From Pseudonocardia endophytica (GTDB taxonomy: Bacteria > Actinomycetota > Actinomycetes > Mycobacteriales > Pseudonocardiaceae), in the NCBI RefSeq assembly GCF_004339565.1, contig NZ_SMFZ01000002.1, forward strand, positions 2,232,001 through 2,296,000: DNA of 64,000 bases. Direction: 5' to 3'. Positions 36,001 to 43,360 of this stretch are shown here, in pieces. Under the pieces are notes generated by a model, which was not told the origin of the DNA, searched no databases, and saw nothing but the letters and a program-made list of their open reading frames with translations. The translations under genes and the position numbers were made by a program. Within the stretch, counting starts at the first letter, position 1; the number at the start of each line of letters is the position of its first letter.

Positions 36001-36272
36001 GCGCGATCCCTCTGCTCCGCCACCTACAGCGTCGAGCGGAGCGCTACGCACAACGGACCGGGCGGACCCCCTTCGAGGTCGGCGACATCGACACGCTGGT
36101 GACGCTGCACGAGCGAGCGCCTCAGCTTCGCCCGCGGTTCCGGACAGTCCTCGTACAACCAGGGCTATCTAAGCGACGCTGCGGTGAAGAGCATCTCCGC
36201 CTCCTGGCTGGCGCGGAGTCGTACGTCCGGTCTCTTACCAAGGGCACGTTTGAGATCCGATGTAGCGAATGA
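33099..36272 (+). CDS. DEAD/DEAH-box SF2 helicase with possible C-terminal nuclease-like domain
   Basis: This 1057-aa protein (chosen start ATG 33099, with GGAG upstream) has Walker A MPTGTGKT at 134-141, DEAH at 245-248, FTATPARED near 283, and VVCVNMLGEGFDMP with QFIGRFTRG in the second RecA domain. Residues about 500-900 are unrecognised. Near 920-960 the segment LAVNGEWFDVTLVHCKYSSA then RLADLYELCGQAVRGARW resembles a PD-(D/E)xK-like core with HCK in place of ExK. It lies 120 bp after hsdR and may be an independent defence helicase-nuclease or an accessory. Its end is Arg-rich. Confidence 0.8.
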   Translation: MQVQTSNVWARPETVASTAIRQLLVPEGRLELVEDAENLYVTGPAGTWPATRARIDPSVLTAQVPVLDQTRPIARWIGPTEPIPPDAVVNSYRDAIGFQHWDEQHSLRRPQIGALHAIMGHWASGTGDPAIVVMPTGTGKTETMIATAIAQRVPRLLVLVPSVALRRQITSKFLRLGILQREHIVAPHALRPQVAALEHGLSEPDDAAQLMDTANVVIATPAVLRACSDQARAVIIERATHLFVDEAHHAPAPTWATVVEGFADRPVLLFTATPAREDGRPLPGRVIFRFPLREAQRDGYFTRIDHRAVLSLTGADEAIALLAVERLEQDLAAGRDHILMVRAGSVDRAKALHKVYERVASRHHPQLLHDRVRPRPRRAVMKALAERTSRVVVCVNMLGEGFDMPSLKIAAIHDTKKSLGPMIQFIGRFTRGVDDPAIGTPSVFIVRDPTLATTPLRALLREDADWNLLLRDLTEDMGRRVQDQQEFDASFADAPDEVPAGLLAPKMSAIAHRAPSASWDPDRAVQTYGAERVLGERITVGANNTVAWFIVEHRTDVRWAELPEICETSYELVILYFQPESRVLCIHGSGNAGNYAELAASVLGGDTTPINGPNTFRVFGGLDRLTPTNVGLLDVRDHFNRFSMHVGSDVSEAIDDHERGTRSQTHIATNAFDAGERVSISASLSGRFWSVRTADSLKAWVDWCHEQTEKLLDSDLDLESIQAGFIIPVDIDQRPNLVLLGLEWPWELYLGVSEGPTVTYDGQSAPLIDIGFNVDDHGREGPLLFSLVSDHWQIPYRADFTQENGLKYRPNGAGDGRVTGRSPQPLGEWINNHRPTLFFERDHLVTDQGRMLAPRIDLLPFDPDKLISHDWAGTTITVESQGVERRPDSIQAQMSRYLQLHHTFAVLVDDDRAGEAADLVGLAVNGEWFDVTLVHCKYSSAPQPGARLADLYELCGQAVRGARWRQHGAIPLLRHLQRRAERYAQRTGRTPFEVGDIDTLVTLHERAPQLRPRFRTVLVQPGLSKRRCGEEHLRLLAGAESYVRSLTKGTFEIRCSE

Positions 36273-37210
36273 TGGACGCGGTTGTCGGTTCGACACGCAG
36301 AACGCGGCAGCGAGATATGGCGGAAGCGATGCATCCGCCTTACCCACCCAACGGGTCTTTCGTCCGGAACGGGGGCGTTCCGGGATCGATCCGCCGGCTT
36401 TCCTCTCGGGGTTCCCTCCCGGCGACCGCATCGTGACGCGCAGCCGCCTGCGATTCGGGTGAGGTCGATGGGGGACGGTGTCGACGTTGCCGTCCGGTCG
36501 ACCGGACGTTGCCGAGCGGACGGAAGGAGATGACAGCCATGGTCGACGACTCGGCAGCGACTGTCCGAGTGGAGACAGGACAAGGTCGCCGGATAAGTTC
36601 GGATCATCGCCGTCCGCCGACACCCAGCCACGCTCTGACCACGCCTGCGTCGACGGTGTGGTCGAAACGCCGCTCCGCGCCGGCGGCATCGCGTCGGGTT
36701 GATGCTGGACCGCTTCAGTCGACTCGGTCAGCTTGCGCGCCAAGCGCCGCGGCGACGCGACCGGGCCGTGGTTACGGCGGCCCGCGCCGAGCTGCGCGGT
36801 CGCTACCTCCAGCGCTGACAGACACAGGGAAGCTCGCGTCGCCCGCGTTCGCGAAGTGCCCGATCGGGTCGGCGACCGGATCGCCCAGGGTGGCAGGATC
36901 TGTACCGGCTCGCGGAGGCCGTCACCAGGGACGCGGAGCTGGCGCTGGGCTTAGGAAGGCGTGGTAGGCGGTGGACGGCACCGGCACGCTCGCGGCGGCA
37001 CTCGTCGCGAACCCGGACGTCGCGTCGTCACGCCTCGGTCGCTACCCCGGCGTCGTGCTCTGTTGCTACAGCAACAAGCCTCGGGGGCCACGTGCGTGTC
37101 GAACTGAGTGACAATCGAGACGAACTGTTCCGGACATGACCGGACCTCGGTGGAGCCTTTCAACTTCTTGAACTGCATGTTCGCTCTGGCAGTGGGCTCG
37201 CTCTTGTTGC
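36273..37210. other. 938-bp non-coding right end of the island with degraded coding traces
   Basis: No intact gene is convincing. Near 36700-36820 one frame reads LDRFSRLGQLARQAPRRR ... ARAELRGRYLQR followed by a stop. At 36885-36965 another frame reads WQDLYRLAEAVTRDAELALG. Both have a coding look but no start or continuation, suggesting remnants of small helical protein genes. Nothing else is seen. Confidence 0.45.
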
Positions 37211-37254
37211 TTCACACCGAAGAGGTCACTGGTTCGATCCCAGTATCGCCCACA
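37211..37254 (+). repeat. attR, 44-bp direct repeat (orphan tRNA-Val 3' half)
   Basis: The sequence is identical to 17014-17057. No tRNA 5' half precedes it. It is the displaced 3' end of the host tRNA gene, marking the right boundary of the island. Confidence 0.92.
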
Positions 37255-37266
37255 CGCGTTTTCGCA

Positions 37267-37297
37267 GTTCAGCCCCGGTCTAGTGCCGGGGCTGAAC
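37267..37297. terminator. 12-bp perfect stem-loop just outside attR
   Basis: GTTCAGCCCCGG (37267-37278) pairs with CCGGGGCTGAAC (37286-37297) around a 7-nt loop. It lies 12 bp beyond attR, where the original chromosomal tRNA-Val terminator would be after displacement by the insertion. Confidence 0.65.
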
Positions 37298-37756
37298 CAT
37301 TTCGTGCCACTATCGTGCCACTAGCGACGGCTTGCTACGCCTGCCGCTTGAGTGGGCCGGTGCCTCGCCGGTACGTGGGCGAGGTAGAACCGCAGCGCGT
37401 GGCTGAACGCCGCTGGCCAGGGTGTGGTGGACCGCCGGGTCAGTGAACGTCGCCCATGCTGAGACGCCGTATCCGCGACCGATGACGGCGGTGAGCACCA
37501 CGAGCCGCCCGACCCCGCGATTGTGTCCGGCAGATGCTTCGCGTTCCAATCGAGTCACTCCGCCCGCGAGTCGCCGAGCTCGGCCCCGGAACCGACACCG
37601 CAGCGCTGCGTTCCTCGAATCTGATGAGAGCGAACGGAGCAGCGGGCGCTACTCGTAACAGGCCCGCGCCGGCTGCGATAACCCGGGCAACTCGGACGTC
37701 ACGGACGTCCGCAGCCACATCCCCCACCTACCACCTCGACGAGAGGTCACCTCGCC
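37298..37756. other. 459-bp region without recognisable gene
   Basis: Open frames here have no family resemblance. An 11-bp sequence TCGTGCCACTA is tandemly duplicated at 37302-37323. A GAGAGGT site near the end belongs to the next gene. Nothing further is seen. Confidence 0.5.
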
Positions 37757-38491
37757 ATGTCCAAAGGCAGCAGCCTGATCGGCGGCGCCGTCGTGATCGG
37801 CATCTTCTTTGCAGCCTGCGCCGGCAACAACGACGACGAGCCGACCCCGGCAGCCGCACCAAGCACGACGGCCAGCGCGCCCAGCTACTCGGCGAGCTCA
37901 CCGTCCTACACGCCGACGACCCCGGCAGCCGACTACTCGCGTGCCACAGCCGACGCGGCACCGCCGTTCGCCGGCGAGCCGCTAACCGTGAGCGAGGTCG
38001 TCGACGGCGACACCTTCAAGACCAGCGACGGACGCACCATCCGCGTCCTCGGGATCGACTCCTGCGAGGCAGGCACCTACGGCGGCGACCTCGCCACTTC
38101 CGACGCCCGGCTGAAGCTCACGAGCACCTACGACGGGCCCGTCACCGTCACCAGCCAGGCCGGAGTCGACACCGACCCGTACGGGCGGCAGCTGCGCTAC
38201 GTGCAGTTCGGGTCGAACCACGAGGACTTCGGCGAGTACATGGTCCAGAACGACCACACCGGGGTCTACCAGGGCCGCAACGACGCCTCGCCCGACTACG
38301 TCGCGCGGCTCTACGCCCTCGACACGAAGTACTCGGCGAACCCGCCGTCTGGCCGCGAGTGCGGCGACCCCTACCCGTCGACCACGAGCTCGGACGGAAA
38401 CAGCTACTCGTACGACAACGACGATGACGACTACAACATGCCCGACGGCGCTCTGACCGGCGGCTACTGCGCCCGCAAGTGGTGGTGCTGA
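37757..38491 (+). CDS. Exported SNase-like (thermonuclease) lipoprotein
   Basis: This 244-aa product starts at ATG 37757 after GAGAGGT. It has a signal peptide with lipobox-like FFAACAG (Cys near residue 18-19) and a Ser/Thr/Pro-rich linker. A staphylococcal nuclease-fold domain follows: VSEVVDGDTFKTSDGRTIRV, LGIDSCEAG and DPYGRQLRYV. The Arg, Asp, Glu and Arg at the positions used for catalysis are all present. The C-terminus is Cys-containing (ECGDP ... GGYCARKWWC), which may form disulfides. It likely degrades extracellular nucleic acid, or acts as an excalibur-like surface protein. Confidence 0.8.
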   Translation: MSKGSSLIGGAVVIGIFFAACAGNNDDEPTPAAAPSTTASAPSYSASSPSYTPTTPAADYSRATADAAPPFAGEPLTVSEVVDGDTFKTSDGRTIRVLGIDSCEAGTYGGDLATSDARLKLTSTYDGPVTVTSQAGVDTDPYGRQLRYVQFGSNHEDFGEYMVQNDHTGVYQGRNDASPDYVARLYALDTKYSANPPSGRECGDPYPSTTSSDGNSYSYDNDDDDYNMPDGALTGGYCARKWWC

Positions 38492-38677
38492 GGCCAGGGA
38501 AGTCACCCTGCGACGGCCCCCACGAGGGCAGCGCACGACGCGGCCGGCCGCAAGGCTGGACCGCGTACCTTGCCCCCGACCACGCCACACGCCAGGTCTG
38601 ACGACGCCGCAGGACTGTCCGATCTTCGGCGTAACTGGTCCGACACGCCGAGTGCGGCTCGGCGGGGAGGAGCAGCC

Positions 38678-38979
38678 ATGACCGAGACGATCGAGCCTGT
38701 GCCGGATCGGATTGACCAGCAGCAACTCGCCCAGCAGCTCATCGACACCGCCCGCGAACAAGGCGTCGAGCTTGTCGGGCCGGGCGGGATGCTCGCGGAG
38801 CTGACCTAGACGGTGCTCGAGACTGCGCTTGAAGCGGAGATGAGCGGACACCTGGGCTATGAGGCGCACGACCCCGCCGGCCGGGACGGGGCGAACTCGC
38901 GCAACGGAACCCGCACGAAGACCGTGCTCACCGAGATCGGCCCGGTCGAGATCGAGGTTCCGCGTGATCGCGACGCCAG
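38678..38979 (+). pseudogene. IS256/Mutator-family transposase N-terminal fragment with nonsense codon
   Basis: From ATG 38678 the sequence reads into VELVGPGGMLAELT, then TAG at 38807-38809, then continues in frame TVLETALEAEMSGHLGYEAH ... NSRNGTRTKTVLTEIGPVEI. The match to IS256 N-termini is strong; a Lys codon usually stands where the TAG is. The similarity stops at EVPRDRDA near 38978, where an unrelated transposase fragment begins. Confidence 0.85.
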
Positions 38980-39186
38980 CTGCTCACCCGCCTCCTACCT
39001 GCCGGGGCGCCCCGCCAGCTGGACGCCGAGCAGGCCGCTCGTCTACTGCGCACTGTCCGGCCCCGGGAGACGGGGCCGCGCATACTGCGTCGGCTGGTGG
39101 CCGAGCTCATCGCCGAGGTCCGGCACCTGGACCGGCGCATCGCCACCACGACCACCGAGATCAGCAACGCGGTCAGCGCCACCGCT
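38980..39186 (+). pseudogene. IS110-family transposase fragment
   Basis: The frame LLTRLLPAGAPRQLDAEQAA then RLLRTVRPRETGPRILRRLV and LIAEVRHLDRRIA matches the central part of IS110-type transposases. Both ends are missing. It abuts the IS256 fragment on the left and a truncated hydrolase gene on the right, so the three pieces record successive insertions and deletions. Confidence 0.7.
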
Positions 39187-39724
39187 CGCCCATGGATGTC
39201 CAGGCCACACGCAGCCGCTCGGGGTCCGCCGGCGGTATGGGCATCCCGAGCGGCTCGGTGGACAGGCGCAGGTAGTCCGCGGCGGTGAGATCATCGGGGA
39301 GTGTCGCGGTGGAGGCGCGGGCACGGGTGAGCATGTCTCGCACTACCGGTTCGTCCTCGGCAACACGCAGCGCCCCAGGTTGGATCAGGCACAGGGATCG
39401 GACGAGATCGGGCCGGGTGCAGGCGGCGAGCATCGCGGCGACCCCTCCGTAGGAGTGTCCGACGAGGTGGGCGCCGTCACCGAGAAGCGCGACGATGTCC
39501 TCGGCGTCGACCGCGTAGTCGGTCCGGTACGGGCCCTCGAGGTCCGGGCTTTCGCCGTGGCCGCGGCGGTCCATCAGGATCAGCCGGCGGTGCGTGGCCA
39601 GTGGGCGTTGGTTGCCGAACCCGTAGCGGTCGTCGGTGCCCCACGAGAGCACGCCGTGCACGAACACCGCTGGCGGCTCGGCGGCCCCCGGTCCGGCCAG
39701 TACGGTCGCGTTCACCGCGGTCAT
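39173..39724 (-). pseudogene. Alpha/beta hydrolase, C-terminally truncated by IS debris
   Basis: From ATG 39724 (GGAGG upstream) the 183-aa product has the oxyanion segment PAVFVHGVLSWGTDDRYG, RLILMDRRGHGES, and the nucleophile elbow GHSYGGVAA. The expected acid and His regions are missing because the coding sequence runs into the IS110 fragment near 39186 and stops at 39173. It begins 17 bp after the carboxylesterase stop, so it was the second gene of that operon. It is probably inactive. Confidence 0.78.
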
Positions 39725-39740
39725 GTGGGCCTGCACCTCC

Positions 39741-41237
39741 TCACCGCTGGGACGCCGTTGTGCGGTGGTGTCGCTGCCAGATCTCCGCCGAGGCGGCGGT
39801 CGGGTCCGCGCCGACGGTCGGCGGGACGTCCCAGATCCGGGTGAGCCACTCGTCGGGCCGGTATCGCGGCCAGCCCGGATCCCCGGTGGCGGCGAACTGC
39901 GTCCAGGCCGACCGCATCGCCGCGGACAACGTGTCGAACTCACCGGGTTGCGCGCCGAGGTCCCAGCCGAGCGGGCCGGTCGGGAGACCGAACACGAACG
40001 ACTGGTCGAGTCCGTGGTAGGCGCCCAACACCGGATCACCGACCCAGGCGAACTCATAGAAGAACGTGCGACCGCCGGCCTCGGCGTGGGCACGGGCAGA
40101 CCGGTGCGCGGGCAGCCGGAAGAACGCGTCGGAGAGCACCAACGTGGACAGGTCGCTGTCGGTGATACCAGGTCGGGTGTGTCGGTAGGCGTCCACCGCG
40201 GCGGGATCCAGGCCGACACCACGGGCCACGCCGGGCGGATCGGCGTCGGCCGGGTCCAGGTTCGCGGTGAACATGCGGGCCTCAGCCGCGGTGCAGCCGC
40301 AGATCAGGTCGATCGAGCGACCGCCGCCCCGCCGTATCGCCCTCCACGGCAACTCGTCGAGCAACTCGCCGTCGAGGACCACGCCGAAGGGGCTGTTCGG
40401 ATAGGTCCAGGCGTCCGGATCCGCGGACATCACCGCCACCGGGTTCCACTGCACGTCGTGGATCGCCTCAGCGGGGACGGCGGCGAGGGCTTCGGCAGCC
40501 GGGCGGACACCGAGCTCCTCGGTGATCATCGTGGAGACGGCGCGCGCTTCTTCCGGCGGGACGAACACGTTGCCGGGGCTCTGGACGATGCCGCGGTGGA
40601 ACACTCCGTCCGCGCGGCCTCCGGCGATGAGCGTGGCGATCGAGGTTGCGCCTGCGGACTGGCCGAACACCGTCACCCGGCCCGGGTCCCCGCCGAACGC
40701 GGCGATGTTGTCCTGCACCCACCGCAGCGCGGCGAGCTGGTCGAGCACCCCGCGGTTCCAGGGGGCGTCGCGCACCCAGCCGAATCCTTCGTAGCCGACC
40801 CGGTAGTTCACCGATACCAGCACAACACCGGCCCGCGCCAGCTGTGTGCCGTCGAAGCCGGGGGTGTTCGCCGAGCCGCCGACGAAACCTCCGCCGTGCA
40901 CCCACACTAGGACCGGCAACCCGTCACCGCCGGCATCGTGTCGTGATCGCGGAGTCCAGACGTTGAGCGTCAGGCACTCCGGACCGGACGCACTGCGCAG
41001 ATCTGCGAGCTCACCGGTGGTGGCCCCGGAGACGGCAGGCGGGATCGCCTGCTGCGGAACCCACACCCCGAACTCGCGTGCGTCCCGCACATCGGCCCAC
41101 TCGGGTGCCGGTCGCGGAGCCTGGAACCGCAACGCCCCGTGCAGTGGCGCTGCATAGGGGACCCCCAGAAACGCCACCACACCGGCGTCCGGCACACCCC
41201 TCACCGCACCGGATCTCGTCCTCACTACCTCGTCCAC
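39741..41237 (-). CDS. Type-B carboxylesterase / lipase
   Basis: This 498-aa carboxylesterase shows the N-terminal RTRSGAVRGVPDAGVVAFLG then VPYAAP, the oxyanion hole VWVHGGGFVGGS, and the nucleophile FGQSAGATS. Later parts include RTFFYEFAWVGDP and a C-terminal sequence with HGLDQSFVFG containing the expected His. No signal peptide is seen. It hydrolyses carboxylic esters. It is divergent from the TetR regulator, with a pseudogene stub of a second esterase in between, and is followed by the truncated hydrolase. Confidence 0.9.
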   Translation of the reverse strand: MDEVVRTRSGAVRGVPDAGVVAFLGVPYAAPLHGALRFQAPRPAPEWADVRDAREFGVWVPQQAIPPAVSGATTGELADLRSASGPECLTLNVWTPRSRHDAGGDGLPVLVWVHGGGFVGGSANTPGFDGTQLARAGVVLVSVNYRVGYEGFGWVRDAPWNRGVLDQLAALRWVQDNIAAFGGDPGRVTVFGQSAGATSIATLIAGGRADGVFHRGIVQSPGNVFVPPEEARAVSTMITEELGVRPAAEALAAVPAEAIHDVQWNPVAVMSADPDAWTYPNSPFGVVLDGELLDELPWRAIRRGGGRSIDLICGCTAAEARMFTANLDPADADPPGVARGVGLDPAAVDAYRHTRPGITDSDLSTLVLSDAFFRLPAHRSARAHAEAGGRTFFYEFAWVGDPVLGAYHGLDQSFVFGLPTGPLGWDLGAQPGEFDTLSAAMRSAWTQFAATGDPGWPRYRPDEWLTRIWDVPPTVGADPTAASAEIWQRHHRTTASQR

Positions 41238-41307
41238 TGCAATCCCCGTTGTCGCGACTCAGCGTTCCTCGGACACCTCACGCGTGGTCCCCGCGTTACG
41301 ACGTTCC

Positions 41308-41455
41308 GGACCATGTGGTCGGCGGCGCGGGCGCGGCGAAGCGGAGCGCCCCGACCGGGGGCTGGCGTAGGGGATGCCGCGGAACACCGCGTGCCCCCGC
41401 CGCCGGCGACGCCCACCACGCCGTCCGTGGTCCGCACCCTCGGCTGTTCGGGCAT
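41308..41455 (-). pseudogene. N-terminal stub of a second type-B carboxylesterase
   Basis: ATG 41455 has a strong AAGGAG site. The first frame gives MPEQPRVRTTDGVVGVAGGG. A +1 frame then reads VFRGIPYASP, and the next frame GALRFAAPAPPTTWSG. Assembled, these are the first 50-60 residues of a type-B carboxylesterase with two frame breaks. The rest is absent; the intact paralogue begins at 41237. A deletion between tandem paralogues would explain this. Confidence 0.6.
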
Positions 41456-41482
41456 GAGGACTCCTTCCGTCGAGCGGACCCA

Positions 41483-41508
41483 GGATTATGGGTCAGGTGT
41501 ATTATGTC
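41483..41508 (-). promoter_or_regulatory. Promoter/operator-like sequence between esterase and TetR genes
   Basis: On the minus strand TTGACA is followed by two near-repeats, TGACATAAT and TGACCCATAAT. They could form a -35 with an AT-rich -10, and a repeated operator. The region also contains the 10-mer GTCAGGTGTA found again at 44345-44354. Confidence 0.4.
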
Positions 41509-41554
41509 AACCGTGTTGGATCAGCCCCCGGGGTGTGAGGGAGAGGGACCGGCG

Positions 41555-42205
41555 ATGCCGAAGCAGGTCGATCACCACGGACGCCGCGAAGCGATCGCCC
41601 GCGCACTGTGGCGGGTGGTGGACCAGCGTGGCGTCACACAGCTGACGATGCGCACGGTGGCGCAGGAGGCGGACATGTCGCTCGGGCAGCTGCAGCACTA
41701 CTTCCCGTCCCGGACCGCCATGCTCTCGTTCGCCATGGATCTCGCGTCCGAGCAGACCTCGCACCGCATACGCCAGGGGCTCGACAAGCTCGGTGACCGT
41801 CCGCACCCCCGCGACGTACTGCGACTGACCCTCGCGGAGATGCTCCCCCTGCACGCCGACGCCCGCGCGACCAGCCGCATGAGCGCCGCCTACGTCCTGG
41901 AGGCACTGCACGACGAGGCCGTGCACGAGCAGGCGCGCCACGGCCTCGTCCAGGGGCGGGCCCTCGTCGAGCAGTTGGTCCGCCAGGCGATCGCCGACGG
42001 GCACATCGACCCCGACCGCGACCCGGCGACCGAGACCAACCTGCTCCTCGCCCTCACCGGCTTCACCTCCCTGATCGAACTCGACGTCATCGAGCCCCAG
42101 GACGCGCTCGCCGCGATCGACGCACATATGGACCGGCTGTTCAGGAGCACAGAAGAGCGACGCGCCTATCTCGGAGAATCCGGAGAGAAATCGGCGCCAC
42201 GCTGA
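41555..42205 (+). CDS. TetR family transcriptional regulator
   Basis: This 216-aa product starts at ATG 41555 after GGGAGAGGGA; ATG 41504 is an in-frame alternative. The N-terminal HTH is REAIARALWRVVDQRGVTQL then TMRTVAQEADMSLGQLQHYF. The C-terminal TetR ligand domain contains RLTLAEMLPLHADAR and FTSLIELDVIEPQ. It is divergent from the esterase genes and probably represses them. Confidence 0.9.
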   Translation: MPKQVDHHGRREAIARALWRVVDQRGVTQLTMRTVAQEADMSLGQLQHYFPSRTAMLSFAMDLASEQTSHRIRQGLDKLGDRPHPRDVLRLTLAEMLPLHADARATSRMSAAYVLEALHDEAVHEQARHGLVQGRALVEQLVRQAIADGHIDPDRDPATETNLLLALTGFTSLIELDVIEPQDALAAIDAHMDRLFRSTEERRAYLGESGEKSAPR

Positions 42206-42335
42206 CGTTCGAAGCCCGACATCGGCGGTGCAGTCGCACCCGCACCCGGGATGGCCGCCGCCGGTGACCACGGCGATGGTCGCTTCACGCATCTGTCCGC
42301 GTGCTCGGCGAGGCCGACCGTGGTGGTCGAACAGG

Positions 42336-43235
42336 TTATGGGGGGCTCATCACGCTGAGCAGGCGGGTGAGTTTCCACGGCCGCTTACCCCACGCGGCGA
42401 GCTTGCCTTCCAGGATCGGTTTGCATACTCCTCGCCGGCCGATGAACAGCAGCTGGAAAGCCGCTGGGTCGGCGGAGATGGAGGCGTCGACGTCCGGTGC
42501 GCCAGGCGCGTCGAGCGTCAAGCAACCGCCATCGAGGACCATCACCGTGCGTTGTCCTCCCCGAAGGCGCAGCTCGATGCGCGCTCGGACGGATCCCGCC
42601 TTCTCCTGGTTCACGAACGCGGTGGGCGGTAGGGCGGCGATCAGTGGAAGCACGAAGCCCTCGATCGCGAGTAGGGCGTGGGGACGCTGTATCGGCCACG
42701 GTCGCCCCGTGGCTGTGGCGATGTCGTGGCCGTGGATGAGGCATTCATTGAGCAGGTGACCGGCAACCGCCGAAGGTGGCAGGCGGATGCCTTGCAGCCA
42801 CTCGACCGCGGCCGTCCGCGACCGCGACGTGACGTCGTCGAACCCCTCCGCGAGCGTGGCGATGCGATCCGCGAGTACGGCTGGGTCCCGTTCGCGGTCC
42901 TCGGTCAGAATCTTGGCGGTCGCCTCGGCTATGCCCGCTTTCGTCACAACGGCTTCCGGAACCGGCCTTCCGGCGAGGGCGTCGGTGTCGGCGTGAAAGG
43001 AATGGGACAGGTGAGCCGCGACATCGCCCGCCGTCCACGTACCGATCGACGCCAAGTTGGGGTCGGGGATGCGGCGCACAAGTGTGACGAGGCGGGGGAC
43101 GACGTCGCGCAATGCCGCACGGGTCTGAGCGAGGGCCTCGGGTCGGTCAGCGGTGTGTGCTGTGGCCGGGCATATCTCAACCTGTTCCTGCGCATCAGGT
43201 TCCGCGCCCTGCCGAGGGTACGAGCTGTCGGTCAT
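42336..43235 (-). CDS. Maleylpyruvate isomerase-family (mycothiol-dependent, DinB-like) protein with SCP2-like tail
   Basis: This 299-aa protein has an N-terminal MDMPI/DinB four-helix domain (WTAGDVAAHLSHSFHADTDA) and metal-ligand-type His/Glu residues, with a second motif in GHLLNECLIHGHDIATATGR. The C-terminal part DVDASISADPAAFQLLF is SCP2/sterol-carrier-like. Such enzymes use mycothiol or act on unidentified substrates. It is transcribed independently of the downstream hydrolase gene. Confidence 0.82.
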   Translation of the reverse strand: MTDSSYPRQGAEPDAQEQVEICPATAHTADRPEALAQTRAALRDVVPRLVTLVRRIPDPNLASIGTWTAGDVAAHLSHSFHADTDALAGRPVPEAVVTKAGIAEATAKILTEDRERDPAVLADRIATLAEGFDDVTSRSRTAAVEWLQGIRLPPSAVAGHLLNECLIHGHDIATATGRPWPIQRPHALLAIEGFVLPLIAALPPTAFVNQEKAGSVRARIELRLRGGQRTVMVLDGGCLTLDAPGAPDVDASISADPAAFQLLFIGRRGVCKPILEGKLAAWGKRPWKLTRLLSVMSPP

Positions 43236-43360
43236 TGATCCGCTTCCGTGGCGGGCTTGTTTCTCGCGGTGCTTGGATCGCTCGACCTGTCATGTCCATC
43301 GGTCGCGCGTCGGTGGTCGCGAGGAGAAGACCCGGTGAGCGAGATCCACGTCGTAGACCA

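Larger units (their letters stand above)
17014..37254. mobile_element. Integrative genomic island (about 20.2 kb) in tRNA-Val(CAC)
   Basis: Two identical 44-bp sequences bound the region. The left copy is inside the intact tRNA; the right copy is an orphan tRNA 3' half. A tyrosine integrase and excisionase-like gene lie at the left end next to attL. Cargo consists of restriction, nuclease, helicase and unknown genes. No replication, conjugation or phage structural genes are seen, so it is an integrative defence island rather than an autonomous ICE or prophage. Confidence 0.88.

Noticed and set aside
17014..37254. Island considered as an AICE or prophage
   Set aside because: No replication initiator, FtsK-like transfer gene, relaxase, or phage structural gene is present.
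37302..37323. Tandem 11-bp repeat as a possible second attachment core
   Set aside because: No matching copy was seen elsewhere and no recombinase is linked to it.
42230..42292. Minus-strand start reading MREATIAVVTGGGHPGCG, like an SDR N-terminus
   Set aside because: Only about 20 codons, no ribosome-binding site, and no continuation; could be chance.
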